A DNA stretch of 64,000 nucleotides from Camelus bactrianus. Taxonomy: Eukaryota; Chordata; Mammalia; Artiodactyla; Camelidae. Of this stretch, positions 33,945 to 47,226 are shown piece after piece. The translations under genes and the position numbers were made by a program. Below the pieces are notes generated by a model. That model saw nothing but the letters and a program-made list of their open reading frames with translations, had not been told where the DNA came from and made no database searches. Every line of letters starts with the position of its first letter. The stretch's first letter is position 1. The stretch covers positions 60,178,104 to 60,242,103 of the forward strand of contig NC_133543.1 in the NCBI RefSeq assembly GCF_048773025.1, given 5' to 3'.

Positions 33945-35900
33945 GTTATGAAAGAGTGGTTAACTATCAGATTTATCAATGTAATTAACTGCATTAACAG
34001 ATTGAAAAGACAATTTGTGTTATCATTTCATAAGATGCATAAAAAAAATTTGATGTAATAGACATTCAACTATGGTTTAAAAATAAAATCTTAGTAAAAG
34101 GAAATAGAAATTGCCCTTACGTTATAATGTATATTTAGCAAAAACCTCTGGTAAACAGTAAAATGACAATACATTGTATTTAAATATCATATATGTGTCC
34201 TATCTGACACAGTATTTAGAAGCAGTCCTATTAAAGTCAAGAGGTAGATAATTCTGTCAGGTCTAGTACAATACACATTGTTGTGAGGTTCTTACAGTAA
34301 GACAAGATGAGGAAAAAAGTGTAAAAAACAAAAACTGGAAAAAAATGTTGCGTTCAGGCAGTATGTCTGAATGTAGAAAAAATTAAAAGATGTTTATAAA
34401 TAAATGTTTATTATTAGGGAGAACAATAATATTCTTGGATGCAAGACCAACTTCCAAAAATTAATAACTTTCCAGTACACAAGAGGCAACTAATTAGAAA
34501 ATATAATAGTGACAACAATCAAAAGGAGCCTAGCATAAGATGACCAAGACTTTTGTTGAGGCAATTGCACCCGTTGTTGAAGGACATAAAAGAAGTTGTG
34601 ACTAAATGTCAAGATGCGCCAAATTCACTAATGAGGTGACTCCATATTGAAATTAAGTTAATTCTCCACTAACTCCCATAGAATTTTAATGCAATAAAAT
34701 AAAAATCCCATAGGATTCTCTGTGCAACCAGATAAATTGAGTCTAAAATTCAGATGAAAGACTAAAGTTCCAAGAGTTGGCCGATTTTGTGGAAAATGAA
34801 AAGAGAAAATTTGCTTTGCCAGATATCAAGATCTATAATAAAAGTATGACAAAGAAAATAGTATTTATCAGGGCAAAGACAGACAGTCTAATGAGCAAAA
34901 CAGAAAGGCCCATGTATGTGCAGAAGCATGACTCATGACCAAGTTAATAACTGACCATTATACAGGAGAAAAAAACAGGAATTCATTCTCTTAATGTATC
35001 AAAAATAAATTGCCAATGCATAAAAACTAAAAATTTTTGCAGTGAAAACTAAAACTTTTAGAAGACATCAAAATAAGAAAGAATTTCTTAACAAAACAGG
35101 AAGATCACAACCATAACAGAAAATATTTGTACACTTATCTATATTCAAATTTTAACAAAAGTAAGCCACATTACAGAGATATAGGGATATACTGTGAGAC
35201 ACACTGCAGTATGGGAGAAGATATTATAATGTGATTTTTGATAAAGATTGAGTGCCTGAAATCCATAAAAAGTTCCTCCAAATCAGTAAGTTAACAGCAA
35301 ATGACCGAATGGCCTGTAAATATACAGAAAGATGCTCAGCCTCACCAGTAATCAGCAAAGTGCACAATAATACAGTGAAATACCATTTTACAACCATAAA
35401 ATTGGCAACACTTAAGAAGCTTTACAGTACCAAGTTTTGTCAAAGATTAAGGAAGAGTTTGAATTCTCCTGTACTGCTAATGGAAATATAAATGAGTTAG
35501 TTAAAGCCACTTTGGGGATCAATTTAAAAATATCTAATAAATGTGAAGATGTACATACGTTATAATCCAACAATACTATTTCTAGGGATATTAGACTCAG
35601 TATGTAGAAACCCTCATTTATGCACATAAGGGGAAATATATAAGGATAATTGTTAAGGTATTATCTAGAATATTTAAAATTTAGAAACAATTTTGACATA
35701 TATCAACAGGAAAATAAATAAGCAAATTTTTCTATGTTTTTGCCAAGGAATACTGTTAAGCCATAAAGTTAGTAAATTGGAAATTAATGCTTGGGCATGA
35801 CTACATTTCATAAACAAGATTTTGAAGTAAAAGTTTTCAAAATTTTAAGCTTCCTTAAGGAAGAGTTTTCAGACACTTAAACAAAAATGAAAGAAAAATG
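33945..35900 (+). mobile_element. Old L1, ORF2 RT to C-terminus and 3' part
   Basis: 'atttatcaatgtaattaact...attaacagattgaaaagacaa' at 33970-34010 matches the ORF2 RT region. 'gtacaatacacattgttgtgaggttc' at 34267-34292 matches the area just after the catalytic motif. Blocks at 35320-35440 ('agatgctcagcctcaccagtaatcag') and 35555-35590 match the C-terminal end. It is fragmented with deletions and stops. Copy B of the 41-bp repeat lies inside. The frame at 35252-35491 belongs to this L1. Confidence 0.75.
34158..34198 (+). repeat. 41-bp direct repeat, copy B, inside L1
   Basis: It differs from 33575-33615 at two positions. It replaces about 18 bases expected in L1 ORF2 between 'aaaaacctctggtaaac' (34140-34156) and 'tatttagaagcagtcctattaaag' (from about 34213). 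Confidence 0.9.
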
Positions 35901-35924
35901 TTTGTGTTCCTCCCATGCAGGAGG

Positions 35925-36112
35925 CAACAGAGGCTGAAACTCAGGAGTTTGGGATTCACAGGTACACAATACTATATATAAAATAGATAAACAACAAGGA
36001 CCTACTACATAACACAGGGAACTATATTCAGTTTCTTGTAATAAGAAAATTCATTGAGCTGTACACATTAGATTTGTGCACTTTTCATATGCTTCAATAA
36101 AAAGGTTTTTTA
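35925..36112 (+). mobile_element. Even-toed-ungulate L1 3' end
   Basis: 'gattcacaggtacacaatactatatataaaatagataaacaacaaggacctacta', 'acacagggaactatattcagtttcttgtaat' and 'gcttcaataaaaaggtttttt' blocks match the L1 3' end known from cetartiodactyls. It is 5' truncated. A 12-base G run (36116-36127) follows directly. Confidence 0.85.
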
Positions 36113-36640
36113 AATGGGGGGGGGGGGAGTGGCTTTCTTTGAGAGAGAGCATATGCTTTCACATTCACCTTGGTCCCCATCCTACCCTTCTATATCTCCA
36201 AAATAAAGAATAATTGGTTGCCATTTTGTATCACTTTGGTAGAGTTTTTCTTATAGCAAACAAGTGTTTTCCTTTATCTGTGTCTCCATGAAAAGGCTTT
36301 TGATATAAAGTTTTAAAACAAAAAAGAACACAACATATTGTTTGCAAACATTTTGTTATATTGCACTAATTATAAAATTGTTGAAAACATGGATAGGAAA
36401 GATATATATCTTAAGGAAACTGTTTATTTGTGAAGGAAGAGGGGATGAGTTTGATTAGAGTGGAATAAAACTTTATCTGAACATTTGATTAAATGTAGAA
36501 AATCAGCAAATCTGGCAAAACATTGACATTAGTTAAATCTAAATGATGGATTTACAGCTGTTCATGATATTATTCTTGTTTGTACATTTTGAATCATTGT
36601 GAAATGATAAAAAAGAATAATTTTAAAAGTATTCTGTGCA
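36113..36640. other. Spacer with possible old L1 3' UTR
   Basis: It starts with a G12 run (36116-36127). About 36470-36625 ('aaatgatggatttacagctgttcatgatatt', 'acattttgaatcattgtgaaatgataaaaa') resembles the end of an old L1 3' UTR on the plus strand. No gene. Confidence 0.4.
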
Positions 36641-38470
36641 AACAGAAAAGCAGTAGAAAAATAAAGAGCAGGTTTTGAAAAGATCAATAAATTGACAAAT
36701 CTCTAGCAAGGCTGTCAAAAGAAAGAGAGACCCAGAGAAAGAGACAGAGAAGACTGAAATTACCAACATCTCAAATGAAATAGGGAATATCACTATGAAC
36801 CCCCCAGATATCAACAGAATAGTAAGGAAATACCACAAGTTTACACACATACATTTGACAACTTAGACAAAACATTGACCAGTTCCTTAAAAAACATGAA
36901 CATCTACAAGTCATCCAAGTTATAGTAGGTCATTTGAATAGCCATATAACTATTAAGGAAATTTAATTTATAGTTTTACAGTTCCTCCAAAGAAGAAATG
37001 TCCATGCCTGGATAATTTTGATGAGGAATTCAAACATTTATAGAAGTAACACCAATTCTATACAGTTTCCTAACTCACCTTGTGAGCTTATTTTACCCTG
37101 ATACCAAAACCAGATAAAGAGAGTATAACAACAACAAAAACAAAAAGACAGGACAAAACAAAGACCCCTATAGACCAATATCCTTCATGATCATGGAAGT
37201 AAAACATAAAACCATAGAACTCCTAGAAGATAACATAGGAGAAAAACTAGATTACCTTGAGAATGGCAATTCCATTTTAATACAACACCAAAGACGTGAT
37301 CCATAAAAGAAATAACTGGTAAGCTGGACTTCATTAAAATAAAACATTTCTGTTCTATGAAAGACTCTGTCAAAGGAGTGAGAAGACAAGTTACTGACTA
37401 GGAGAAAATATTTGCAAAAGACCTATCTGATAAAGGATTGTTATTCAAAGTACACAAAAAAAATCAAAACTCAACAAAAGGAAAGCAAATGACCTAATTA
37501 AAGGGCCAACGATCTTAACAGACACCTCATTGAAAAGAAATACAGATGGCAAATAAATAAGCATATGAAAAGATGTTCCATATCAAATGTCATCAGGGAA
37601 ATGCAAATTAAAACAGCAATGAGATGCCTCTACACATCTATTAGAATGGCCAAAATCTGAAACATTAACAACACCAAATGCTGGAGAAGATGTGGAGCCA
37701 GAGGAACTCTCCTACATTGTTGGTGGAAATGCAAAATGGTACAGTCACTTTGGGAGACAATTTGGTAATTTCTTGCAAAACTAAACGTACTCTTACTATA
37801 GGATCCAGCTACCATATTTTCTGTTATTTATCCAAAGGAGTTGAAAATTTGTGTGTACACAAAAACTTGCACACAGATGTTTACAGCAGCTTTATTCATA
37901 AATGGATAACTAAACTATGGTACATCCAGATAATGGAATATTATTCAGCACCCAAAGGAACTAAACTATCAGGTCATGAAAATCATGGAGAAACCTTAAA
38001 TTCATAATACCAAGTGAAAGAGGCTAATCTGAAAAGGCTATATACTGTGCATTTCCCACTATATGACATTCTGAAAATGGCAAAACTATGGAAACAGTAA
38101 AAAGATCAGTGGTCACTAGAGGTTAGTGAGGAGGGAAGGATGAAAAGTGGAACAGTGAAGATATTATGGAAGTGAAAATATTCTGTAAGATACTGTAACA
38201 GTGGGGACATGTCATTATACATTTGTCTAAACCCATAAAATTTACAGCACCAAGAGTGAACTGTAATATAAAGTACCAGACTTAGGGTAATAATGATGTG
38301 TCAATGTAGATTCACCAGTTGTAGCAAATGTACCATTCTGGTGGGGGATGATGATAATAAGAAAGGCTATGCACGTGTGAGGGCAAGGGGAAATATGGGA
38401 TGTATGTATACCTATCTTTCAATTTTGCTGTAAACCTAAAGCCACCTTAAAAATTGTCTTTTAAAAAACT
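36640..38470 (+). mobile_element. L1 with large internal ORF2 deletion
   Basis: 36700-37190 matches ORF2 from the linker (GNITMNPPDINRI-like, 'gacaaaacattgaccagttcctt') to 'ccaatatccttcatgatcatgg'. At about 37190 it jumps to the C-terminal third ('aaaacataaaaccatagaactcctagaagataacataggag'), runs to the ORF2 end near 38000, then an L1MB/MC-like 3' UTR and a short A-rich end near 38470. Compared with full-length ORF2, about 1.5 kb is missing. The frame 37678-38007 (109 codons) is the ORF2 C-terminal remnant, with GTVTLGDNLVIS and WITKLWYIQIMEYY where L1 has its conserved C-terminal words. Confidence 0.88.
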
Positions 38471-38519
38471 TAGTAAAATGCCCTGACATGAAATAAATAT
38501 TTGAACTCGAACATATGCT

Positions 38520-38881
38520 AACCTATAACTGCTCCTCCTTGCTTATCATCCAGTCGCAAACTCCTTAGACTGGTCTAAGACTGTCAGTGATAGGAATCTG
38601 ACTTCCCTCCCACTGCTTTCCCATACATCCATCCCTTATCATCCACCCCAGCTGAGCTGATCTCACAGTTCCTGCCTCTGTGCTTTTCCTCCACCCTGTG
38701 TCCTCCACATAGTCTCTACCAGTCAAGAGTTTGTCCATTCTTCAATGCTCAGCTCCCTGGTTTTTTCTCCCTGAGATATTTCTCTTCTTATAAATCAGAA
38801 TGAGTCACCCCTTTATCTAAACCCTTCTATGGCAGCTGGACCTCTTTTATGTCACCAAGAGATTAGACACTCCCATGTGTG

Positions 38882-38937
<56 letters not shown>

Positions 38938-39035
38938 CTGATTTTTGTCCACTTTTTATCCCCTAATCTGCTAGATTTCCTGGCACAGAGTGAATGAGCA
39001 ATAGATACATTTATTAAATTAAATAGCATTAAAAT
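38520..39035 (+). mobile_element. LINE L2 3' region split by a TG microsatellite
   Basis: 'cctgcctctgtgcttttcctcc', 'ctcagctccctgg...tgagatatttctct' and, after the TG repeat, 'tgctagatttcctggcacagagtgaatgagcaatagatacatttatt' follow the L2 3' order. Confidence 0.6.
38883..38933. repeat. (TG)n microsatellite
   Basis: About 25 uninterrupted TG units. The minus-strand frame 38847-39029 with repeated TH is its translation, not a gene. Confidence 0.98.
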
Positions 39036-40194
39036 TGACTTTTTAATGACTTTTTTTCTGGATCATGGTTTCCTACAGAGGAATAACAATTTATTGGACT
39101 TTGGGAAAAGTCTTAAAATACTGCAGTGTAAATGGGATGGAAATGCTGCAGTGTAAAAATAGTAGCCCATTCCATGTAGCAGTAAAGAATATGGTAAAAT
39201 GAGGGGCATAACTTTATCATTGGTGTGTCATCTGAAATATTTTCCTAAAGTTAAAACATTTAAGAACTACTTGGTGGTGTGTTTGGAATGCTTTTCCTCA
39301 GCAATGTTAAATCTAATTTTTCTGAAGGAAAGTGTGACATGAAGGAAAATATACATAAAATAGTATGCTGTGACTACTAATGTGGAATGATTTCATGTGT
39401 CAGATAAAAGGAGGTAAATCAGCATATCTGTTATCGGCATCATCTCTATATGCCTATCATCATACCTATCAATTACTTTCTTCAGTTCATTTTGCTTCTC
39501 TTTGTAAAGTAGATCAGTCAACTGTCATTTTATTAGAACACCACATTGTGCTATATGTGTTTTGCTCATCAGATAGCGGAGTTAGTTAAGATTTAAAATA
39601 AAAAGATTTCTTTCATTTTATAGATACTCCAATTACCAGTCATTCATCATAAGTTACAACAATATTTAGATACTCAAGCACGTATATTATTGAGAATAAG
39701 ATATTTATCTATTATATTCAATAATATAATATTTTAATCACCTAGAAAGTTTATAGTCTTATTATTTTCCTCATTATGGCTTTAGTTTTTAAGTTAACAT
39801 AATAGTGTAAATATTATAACAGCATGGGCCCTCTTGGTCAGGGATATTATAACATTCTATTTCTGGAGTAGAGTTCTTCAGGATAAATGGAAGGGTCCAG
39901 TAGTGTTGCCATCTGAACTGTAACTAAGCATGCATCCTTAGCTCTGGGAGTTATGTGCCTAGCAAACACAAAATACCCTCTAGTTTTCTGGATAATTGGT
40001 GTGCCTGAGATGTGTTAGTCACTATCGATGGTCTGTCTGAGCAAAATGCTTGTTATTTTTTTAAAACCAGCATCAAATAAAGCCAATAAAACATTAAGTT
40101 CTTCTGCCTTATTAACTTCAGCAGTGTAAGCATTTCTCAGAGCAACAGTGCCACTAAGAAATCTACCCTATTAGGCTTGAATCCTTCTCCTCTC
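39036..40194. other. Unique AT-rich sequence
   Basis: No recognised repeat or gene. The frame at 39380-39589 has no known domain. Confidence 0.4.
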
Positions 40195-40580
40195 CAAATG
40201 CTTCATTCATTCATGTAACAAATATGTATTGTACCTAATGTATCCCAGGCCCTGGGATACAGAAAGTACTAGTATTCAAGAAAATTCAACCTAGTGGGGG
40301 ATATATATTAACAAAAAAATTATATTACAGTGTGGTGTGTATAATTCATTAAACCACCTAACAGAACTATATTGAACACTCACTATATGTGCCTAGTATT
40401 GTGGTATTTTAAGAACTAGAACTAACATCATAAGCAAACAGACATAGTCATTGCCTTTAGAGAGCTCTTTAAAAAAAAAATAGAAGATAAAATTGGTAGT
40501 TAATGGTAGTAATCAATAACTAGGTTATATAACAGATAAGTGGGAGTTTAAAGTTGGAGAACACACAAATAATTACTTTC
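40195..40580 (-). mobile_element. LINE L2 3' fragments, antisense
   Basis: 'cattcattcatgtaacaaatatgtattgtacctaatgtatcccaggccctgggata' (40205-40260) and 'ttgaacactcactatatgtgcctagtattgtgg...cagacatagtcattgcctttagagagctc' (40372-40468) are two antisense L2-type 3' ends in the same direction. They may be two fragments. Confidence 0.65.
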
Positions 40581-40589
40581 AAGGTTCTA

Positions 40590-40840
40590 ACATGCTTTGT
40601 TTATTAAATTATTCATTTATAGAACTTACTACATGCTAGGCTCTATTATAAGCACTTATTAATTCATTGACTCCCCCATAACAACCCTACTATTATTTAT
40701 CCCTCTCTGAAAATGAGAGGCCAATCAACTTCCCCAAGGTCACAGAGCTATTACGTGTTAATATTGGAACTCCATCCAGGCAATCTAGCTCATGAATCCA
40801 TATTCCTAACCACTAATCTTAGCTGCCTTTCACAAATCAC
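40590..40840 (-). mobile_element. MIR SINE, antisense
   Basis: 'ttactacatgctaggctctattataagcactt', 'ccccataacaaccctactattatt', 'cttccccaaggtcacagagctattacgtg', 'cctaaccactaatcttagctgcctttc' match the whole MIR in reverse, including the tRNA-like end. Confidence 0.88.
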
Positions 40841-41164
40841 ATGTGACAATAGTCATGTTCCATGGCCTATTGCCATAGAAAATAAAGAGAAAGGGATAGC
40901 TCTGGTGAAAAAGATATCAGCCTGAGCTACTTAGAGAACATACTGTTGGTAGGTAGCATGCTGGATGTGAGTCTTAAATTTAAGAAAGATAGCTGGGCTA
41001 AAGGTAGAGATTCGAGAGTTGCCAACTTACGTGAAAGCCTTAAGAGTAGGTGATCTCACTTAGTGATTCCCAAACACTGATCCACAGACCATTTCAGGTC
41101 CATGCTGAAGCTTACAGCAGGTCTTAGCAAAGTAGAAATAAGTATTGCTGAAGGATTTGATACC
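40841..41164. other. Spacer, possible hAT end
   Basis: 'gtgattcccaaacactgatccacagacc' near 41062-41090 resembles the end of a hAT-type element, but no second end was found. No gene. Confidence 0.35.
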
Positions 41165-41790
<626 letters not shown>

Positions 41791-42899
41791 GCCCAAATTC
41801 TATCTTTCATGCTTTTCCCCATACATAATTATAGTCAATAGAGAATACACACAAAGAACAGTCATTAGAACATAGCTAAGACCTAAAGTCATATGGACCT
41901 GTTACTCACACTGCACATTTGAAACTTGGAATCCAGCAGAGGAAATAATGGTTACAGAGGAGACCCTGTCTTACCACCTCAGTTATAAGCTAAGACCTGA
42001 GGGGAAAATGGCTGCTTAAATTGATTACCATGTGAGGAGAGGAATGCAATAGGTCTAGAGAATATTCAGTCCAGGAAAGACTTACAATGATCATATTAAT
42101 AAAATATCTAATATGTTTGAACATAGTTATATTTACACAGCTGGCAAGAGCTTAGAGATAAATTATTGACAGGACATAGAAAATTAAGTAAATAAGTAAA
42201 TTAAATAAACACAATTATTAATCATAGAAAATACAGTTGTTATGCAGCAAGAGAATCATAGTGTATTGCATGGTCCTGCTTTTAAAGTTGTGATAATGTA
42301 AATGATGCATGTTTTATAACCAAAATTATATAACAGTATTGATGGGATGGGGATAGAATGTGCGTTGAAGAGATAAGGACTATGAGACAGAAGGGCACTA
42401 AATCTTTATCTTCCAAATTATCAAATCGATACACAATGCCTAAAACTCAAAAAACAGTAACTGACACATTTAGTTGAGAGATATAGAGATAAATACCAAA
42501 TAACCAGTTAAGAACTGAGTGTAGTGGTTTCCAGTAAGGAAAAGGGAAGGCTTGGGGACTACTGTTTTTCCTAACACAATCCAAGGTGCTATTGAATTCT
42601 ACTTAACTGTAATTTTTGTTTTAAAGTTAAATGATACATAAACTTGAAGGGGGGAAGGCAACATGATGAAAGCCATAGATAGCAGAATTTGTATTGGTAA
42701 ATATCAAAATAGTGAGCTCCTGGAAAATAGGGTTGAAAAATTCCACCAGAGACAGAAAGTTCTACTATCCAGAAAACAGGAGTTTCTATAGAAGAGCTAA
42801 ATAAGTAAACAAATAAATCAGATTTAAAGAGATTGAATATCCATGGGGATGACATCCTTGGAGATGACAAAAATAATAGATAACAAATATCCTATACCT
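41791..42899. other. AT-rich sequence, partly old L1-like
   Basis: About 42110-42640 resembles an old L1 3' UTR on the plus strand, but the match is weak. The minus-strand frame at 42589-42870 has no known domain. Confidence 0.35.
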
Positions 42900-45225
42900 G
42901 GGCCATTATAGTGAAACTTAAGATTATAAAAGACAAAGAAAAATTTCTAAAAGCTTCCAAAGAGAAAGAAGAGAATACTAATCAAGAAAAGAATGTTAAT
43001 CAGATTGACATCTGGCTTCCCAGCAAAACCCCTGAAAATAAGGCAGTGGAGGAATATTTTCAAAATATAGAAGGAAATTATTTGAGAATATGATATCTTC
43101 CTAGACTGTCATTTAAAAGTAAAAGTGAAATTAAGACATTCTCATGCACTCAAGGCATCAGAAGTTTTGTGTAACAAGGAAACTCTAAAAACATTCTCTG
43201 AGAAAGTACTACAATAAAAAGTAGAGTACTACTAGAAGTATGACAAGAATTGATGAACAAGTAACTTAGTAAAGTTATTGTGGTATAGAATAGCAAGGAC
43301 CAAAATTTTTTTAAAAAGCAAGCAAGAAAAAAAAATAAATGAAAGTCAAAAAAAGAGAAAAAGAAAATTCATTTTAACACAGAACTAAAATCCTAGAACT
43401 TAAATTCTGCCAACACAGGAGCAAAACCAAAGGTGGAGAGGCAAAAAGATATAAATTATTTATCTTAGGTAAGGGAGTATATAGATACTGGAAAAGTCAT
43501 AAAATTGGCAAGAAGAATTAACCTTACAATTGCCTTAAAATGTTAGTGACATCAATGGAAAAAGAGAAAAAAATGTATATTGCATTTTAATCAGCAAAAA
43601 ATTTGGTTTATCCAATGCAAAATATGAAAGAATGAAAAACAGAAATAGATACAGTAAAGAGAAAATATAAAGTAAGTTAGAATTTTTAATGTCTCGATAT
43701 AGAAACAAGTATAACTATAAATAAATTTAAATTGCCAATAAGAAGACAGAGATAATCAGATTAAATTTAAAAAGCAGTATCTAGCAATGCATTATCAGAA
43801 TAATGCAAGATAAGCTTACAAATTCTATAACACTTCTTCCAAATAGCAAATAGAAGATATACCATTTTCAGTAATAACAAATATTCTGCAGTAAATAGGA
43901 ATTAACAAAGAATTTACAAGACCCTTGAAGAAAACTGCAAAAATCAATCAAAAGACAAAAATTTGAATAAGTAAAAAGATACTCCATGCTTATGTAAAGG
44001 ATGACTTAATAGTATTAAGATGTCTAGTCTCCACAAATTATGTACAAAACCAATGTAATTACAATTAAAATATAGCTAGCTTTTTTTCAAAAATGTTCAG
44101 AAACATGCTTATTTAAAACCAAAATAACAGATTACAGATCAATAAATAACTATGTTGAATGTTTTTTAAATTTGCAAAATTGGGAAGAAAAGGTTGGCAT
44201 CTAGCCTACCAGCATTCAAACATACTAATAGTCTTAAAAGAGAGAACAGAAGCATAATCTTTAGTTAAAAACATATATATTAGTGGATTTGAATGCATCA
44301 AAATAAGGATATTTATTCAAAGAAAAAAATAATATCCTAGACAAATCCAACCAACACTGACGCTATAGAAGAGATTTGTAACACCTAAAACTGACAAAGG
44401 AATGATACAGGGGAGTTAAGAGGAACTACATCAGGAAAATAAGAAAAGGAGAATAAACCCAAACTTGATAACAGGCATTTAAGAAAAGGAGAAGCACAAA
44501 TGTTAAGTAATGAAACAAATAGATCCCACTTTAAACTTCAGGGATTGAAAAACAGTAGAAAGCAGACAAGGATATGGGGAAACAGAAACCACCATAGTTC
44601 AACTGGTGTTTCGTAGAATGGTTCAGCTATTCTGGAGAGCAACGTGGCTGTTCTTAGTAATATTAAGGGAAAAATATACCCTCTGTCCAGCAGCCCCTAC
44701 TATCGGAATTTGCTCTCCAGAGAAATTCTCAACTAGGGGCGTGCGAGAGTATGCATATTACAGAGGAGTTGAGGGTATCTAGATGTCCCTCACTGAGGGA
44801 AACTGAGTTGGATAAAGGGGGTGGATGCCTACTATGGAATATTATTCAGCATTAGAAGAAATAAGCTTCTTAAGTTGTGCCCTAGGAACAAAGATGTATC
44901 TTGAAGACATAGTGTAGGAAAAGTAAAAACCAAAATGGAATCTATGGTGAAACCGACTTTATGTCAATTAAAAACATATGTAAAAATATTACTACATATT
45001 TTACATATTAAAACCATTGTCCATACAGGCGAGTGCAATTGAAGGATAATAACATGAAAAGAACAGACTAACAGATAGAGGGGCCTTGTGGAACGATGCT
45101 GATACTGTGACATGAACTGAAAAGACCAACTCTATACTCTTTGGCTGAGCAGGGAGGAAGGCAAAGAAGGCAGGTGGAAGAGGGAGAAAAGAAAAAGTAA
45201 ACATTTTTAAATCCAGACCTTTCAA
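42900..45225 (+). mobile_element. Degraded L1 or half-L1 (HAL1-like)
   Basis: 42905-43260 resembles the part of old L1/HAL1 elements reading 'aaatcttaaaagcaaccagagaaaaa...gtggagcaacatcttt...aaagtgaaataaagacattttcagac'. 43900-44110 resembles ORF2 ('aatttacaagacccttgaagaaaactgc', 'ttaagatgtctagtctccacaaatta'). 44560-44860 resembles the C-terminal end ('ggttcagctattctggagagcaacgtggc', 'tactatggaatattattcagc'). It is very decayed with many stops. Confidence 0.65.
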
Positions 45226-45789
45226 TACCTATCAGTTTCTCATTAAGTTAGTCTGATTAATACCAAATTATGACATAACTTGTGCATAAACTTTTTTCTG
45301 TTAGATCTATGGAGTTCTCTGAACACCCAAGTTCTGCCATACTACAGGTCATTCTAGACTCTCCAGTTTTGATCCAAATAGGGGGACAAAAACCTAACAA
45401 CAGGCATTTCCTTCACAGGCCTCAGGGGTTGCCATGTGTATGAAGTCCGGGAACCTTGAAGCAAATGTATGAAGAGAGTCCCCCAGACAATTAGCCTCCA
45501 GACCAATTTAAGTGGTAGAATCTCTGATCTTCGGAAGTATGACCATGGGTCTATCTTACTACTAAGCAAAGTATTAGTTTCCTCAAATAGGCTTTTGTTC
45601 AAAACCTTAATTCTTAATTTCTTCATGAGACCATCTTTTTACATTACACTAGTATAAAATACTACACTCTTAAGAGTGCCAACATTCTTAAAATAATGAA
45701 CTGCTCAATAATCATCATTCAGGAATATTTTGATGATGGAGATTTTAGATTCCAAAGTGAGTGATATGACTTCCTGAATGGATTTCCAG
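45226..45789. other. Unique spacer
   Basis: No repeat family or gene recognised. Frames at 45354-45657 overlap on both strands without a known domain. Confidence 0.4.
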
Positions 45790-46275
45790 TCTCAGACAAG
45801 AGCGAGTGCAGAGTATTTAAAATAAGGAATAAACAGGGGAATTCCAGAAAACCGTGGAAATTTATGAAAGTGACAGAGAGCAAAGGCAGTACAGAAAACA
45901 GTGGCAAAGGTGGTAAATGCAGTGAGAAGACTGGAAAGACGAGCATTAGGAAATAGCCACAGCAACAGAAACAGAAGAGGGAAATGGAAAACAGGTAGAA
46001 TGTTTGCTGAGGTAAATGCTGTACTCATTCGTCCCACTGCACTTCTTGATTGCTCACCCTGTGGCTGGCTCTGGGAAAACAGCTGTGAAGAAAACCTTAC
46101 CTCAGAACCAACACTCTCATATGGAAGACAGGTCAGAAAATAATGAAGATCCATTATGTTAGGCACTGGAATAAGGGTGTAAAAATGCTGCGGGAAGACA
46201 TGGGGAGAGTAATCAATGCTCACCACAAGGTTTAAGAAAAGATTCACTGGATGGCATTTGACCCCCAATCAAAGC
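45790..46275 (-). mobile_element. LINE L2 fragment, antisense
   Basis: 'ctgtggctggctctgggaaaacagctgtgaag', 'ggaataagggtgtaaaaatgctgcgggaagacatggggagagtaat' and 'ggcatttgacccccaatcaaag' match antisense L2 blocks ('ggcactgggatacagcagtgaa', 'gtgctatgaaggaaa'). The 158-codon minus-strand frame 45792-46268 lies in it, has no family resemblance and is best explained as a chance frame. Confidence 0.5.
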
Positions 46276-47226
46276 CAAAGAGCAATGTGAGGATAATCAC
46301 TGAGTAACTAATGCAGTCTTATAATTTATTAGTATTTTATATTTACTAAAGACTCATTTTGGAATGATCTCTGGCTGATAGAATATGAACATCTTTTTTT
46401 AATTATTGTGAGCTAACCACATTTCGTCTGATTCTTTTGATGGAAATATGATTTTGAAAGATAATTTCACTAATATAATTCTTATCAAGATGTTTGACCA
46501 AATTTTCCCTAAGTTGACCTAAAAATAACTCACATTTCTTTTAAGAGTTAAAAATTTATTCCTTTCAAAAATAAGATTCATTTTATTTGACTTTAACAAC
46601 TCCTATGGCATTACTCCAATAAATGCAGCATAATTTAATTAATGCAATTTGAAAATAAAATTAATTACACCATAGTAGTATCTCAGTTTAGCTTTGAAGA
46701 TCATGGAACAAATGATAAAAATACTAAAAGGTAAAGAAATTATTATATAGGTTAATGCCTAGCACAGTGCCTGGCAGGGCACAAATGTTTCCTGATTAAA
46801 TATATAAACTATAATACATCAATATGAACAATTTAATCATTTACAATGAGTTTACTAAATTAATTGAGAATGAGATTGGTCAAACTACTCACTGAAATGA
46901 ATTGACCATTTGTCTGAGTAACTCAGATATCTAGTCAGATCCTGTAGTCACAACAGTTTTCCAGGTAGATGAAGATTTAGTCTCTATCTCCATGTAGAAA
47001 CTAGCACTGACAATAATTCACATTAATGGAGTATTCCCGTGCCAGAAGAAGAAAAGTTCAAATCCTTCCTGAATAACAGCAGTCCTCATCAGTACGTTAC
47101 TGGTTGAATCTTCATCATCCAGCTTAAATGTAAATAGCAGTAGTAGGCAATATGCTGAATTTTCCCCCATGACAAGAGCAAAACAAAAGAAAAATGCACA
47201 GGAGTTCTTGTGAACACAAAACTTAC

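Noticed and set aside
37678-38007. 109-codon plus-strand frame as a host gene
   Set aside because: It is the decayed C-terminal end of L1 ORF2, not an independent gene.
38847-39029. Frame with repeated Thr-His
   Set aside because: It is a translation of the TG microsatellite.
41060-41160. hAT element suggested by 'gtgattcccaaacactgatcc'
   Set aside because: Only one end is visible and no matching inverted end or 8-bp duplication was found.
45792-46268. 158-codon minus-strand open frame
   Set aside because: It overlaps an antisense L2-like stretch, has no recognisable domain, and its length is within chance expectation for six frames of 64 kb.
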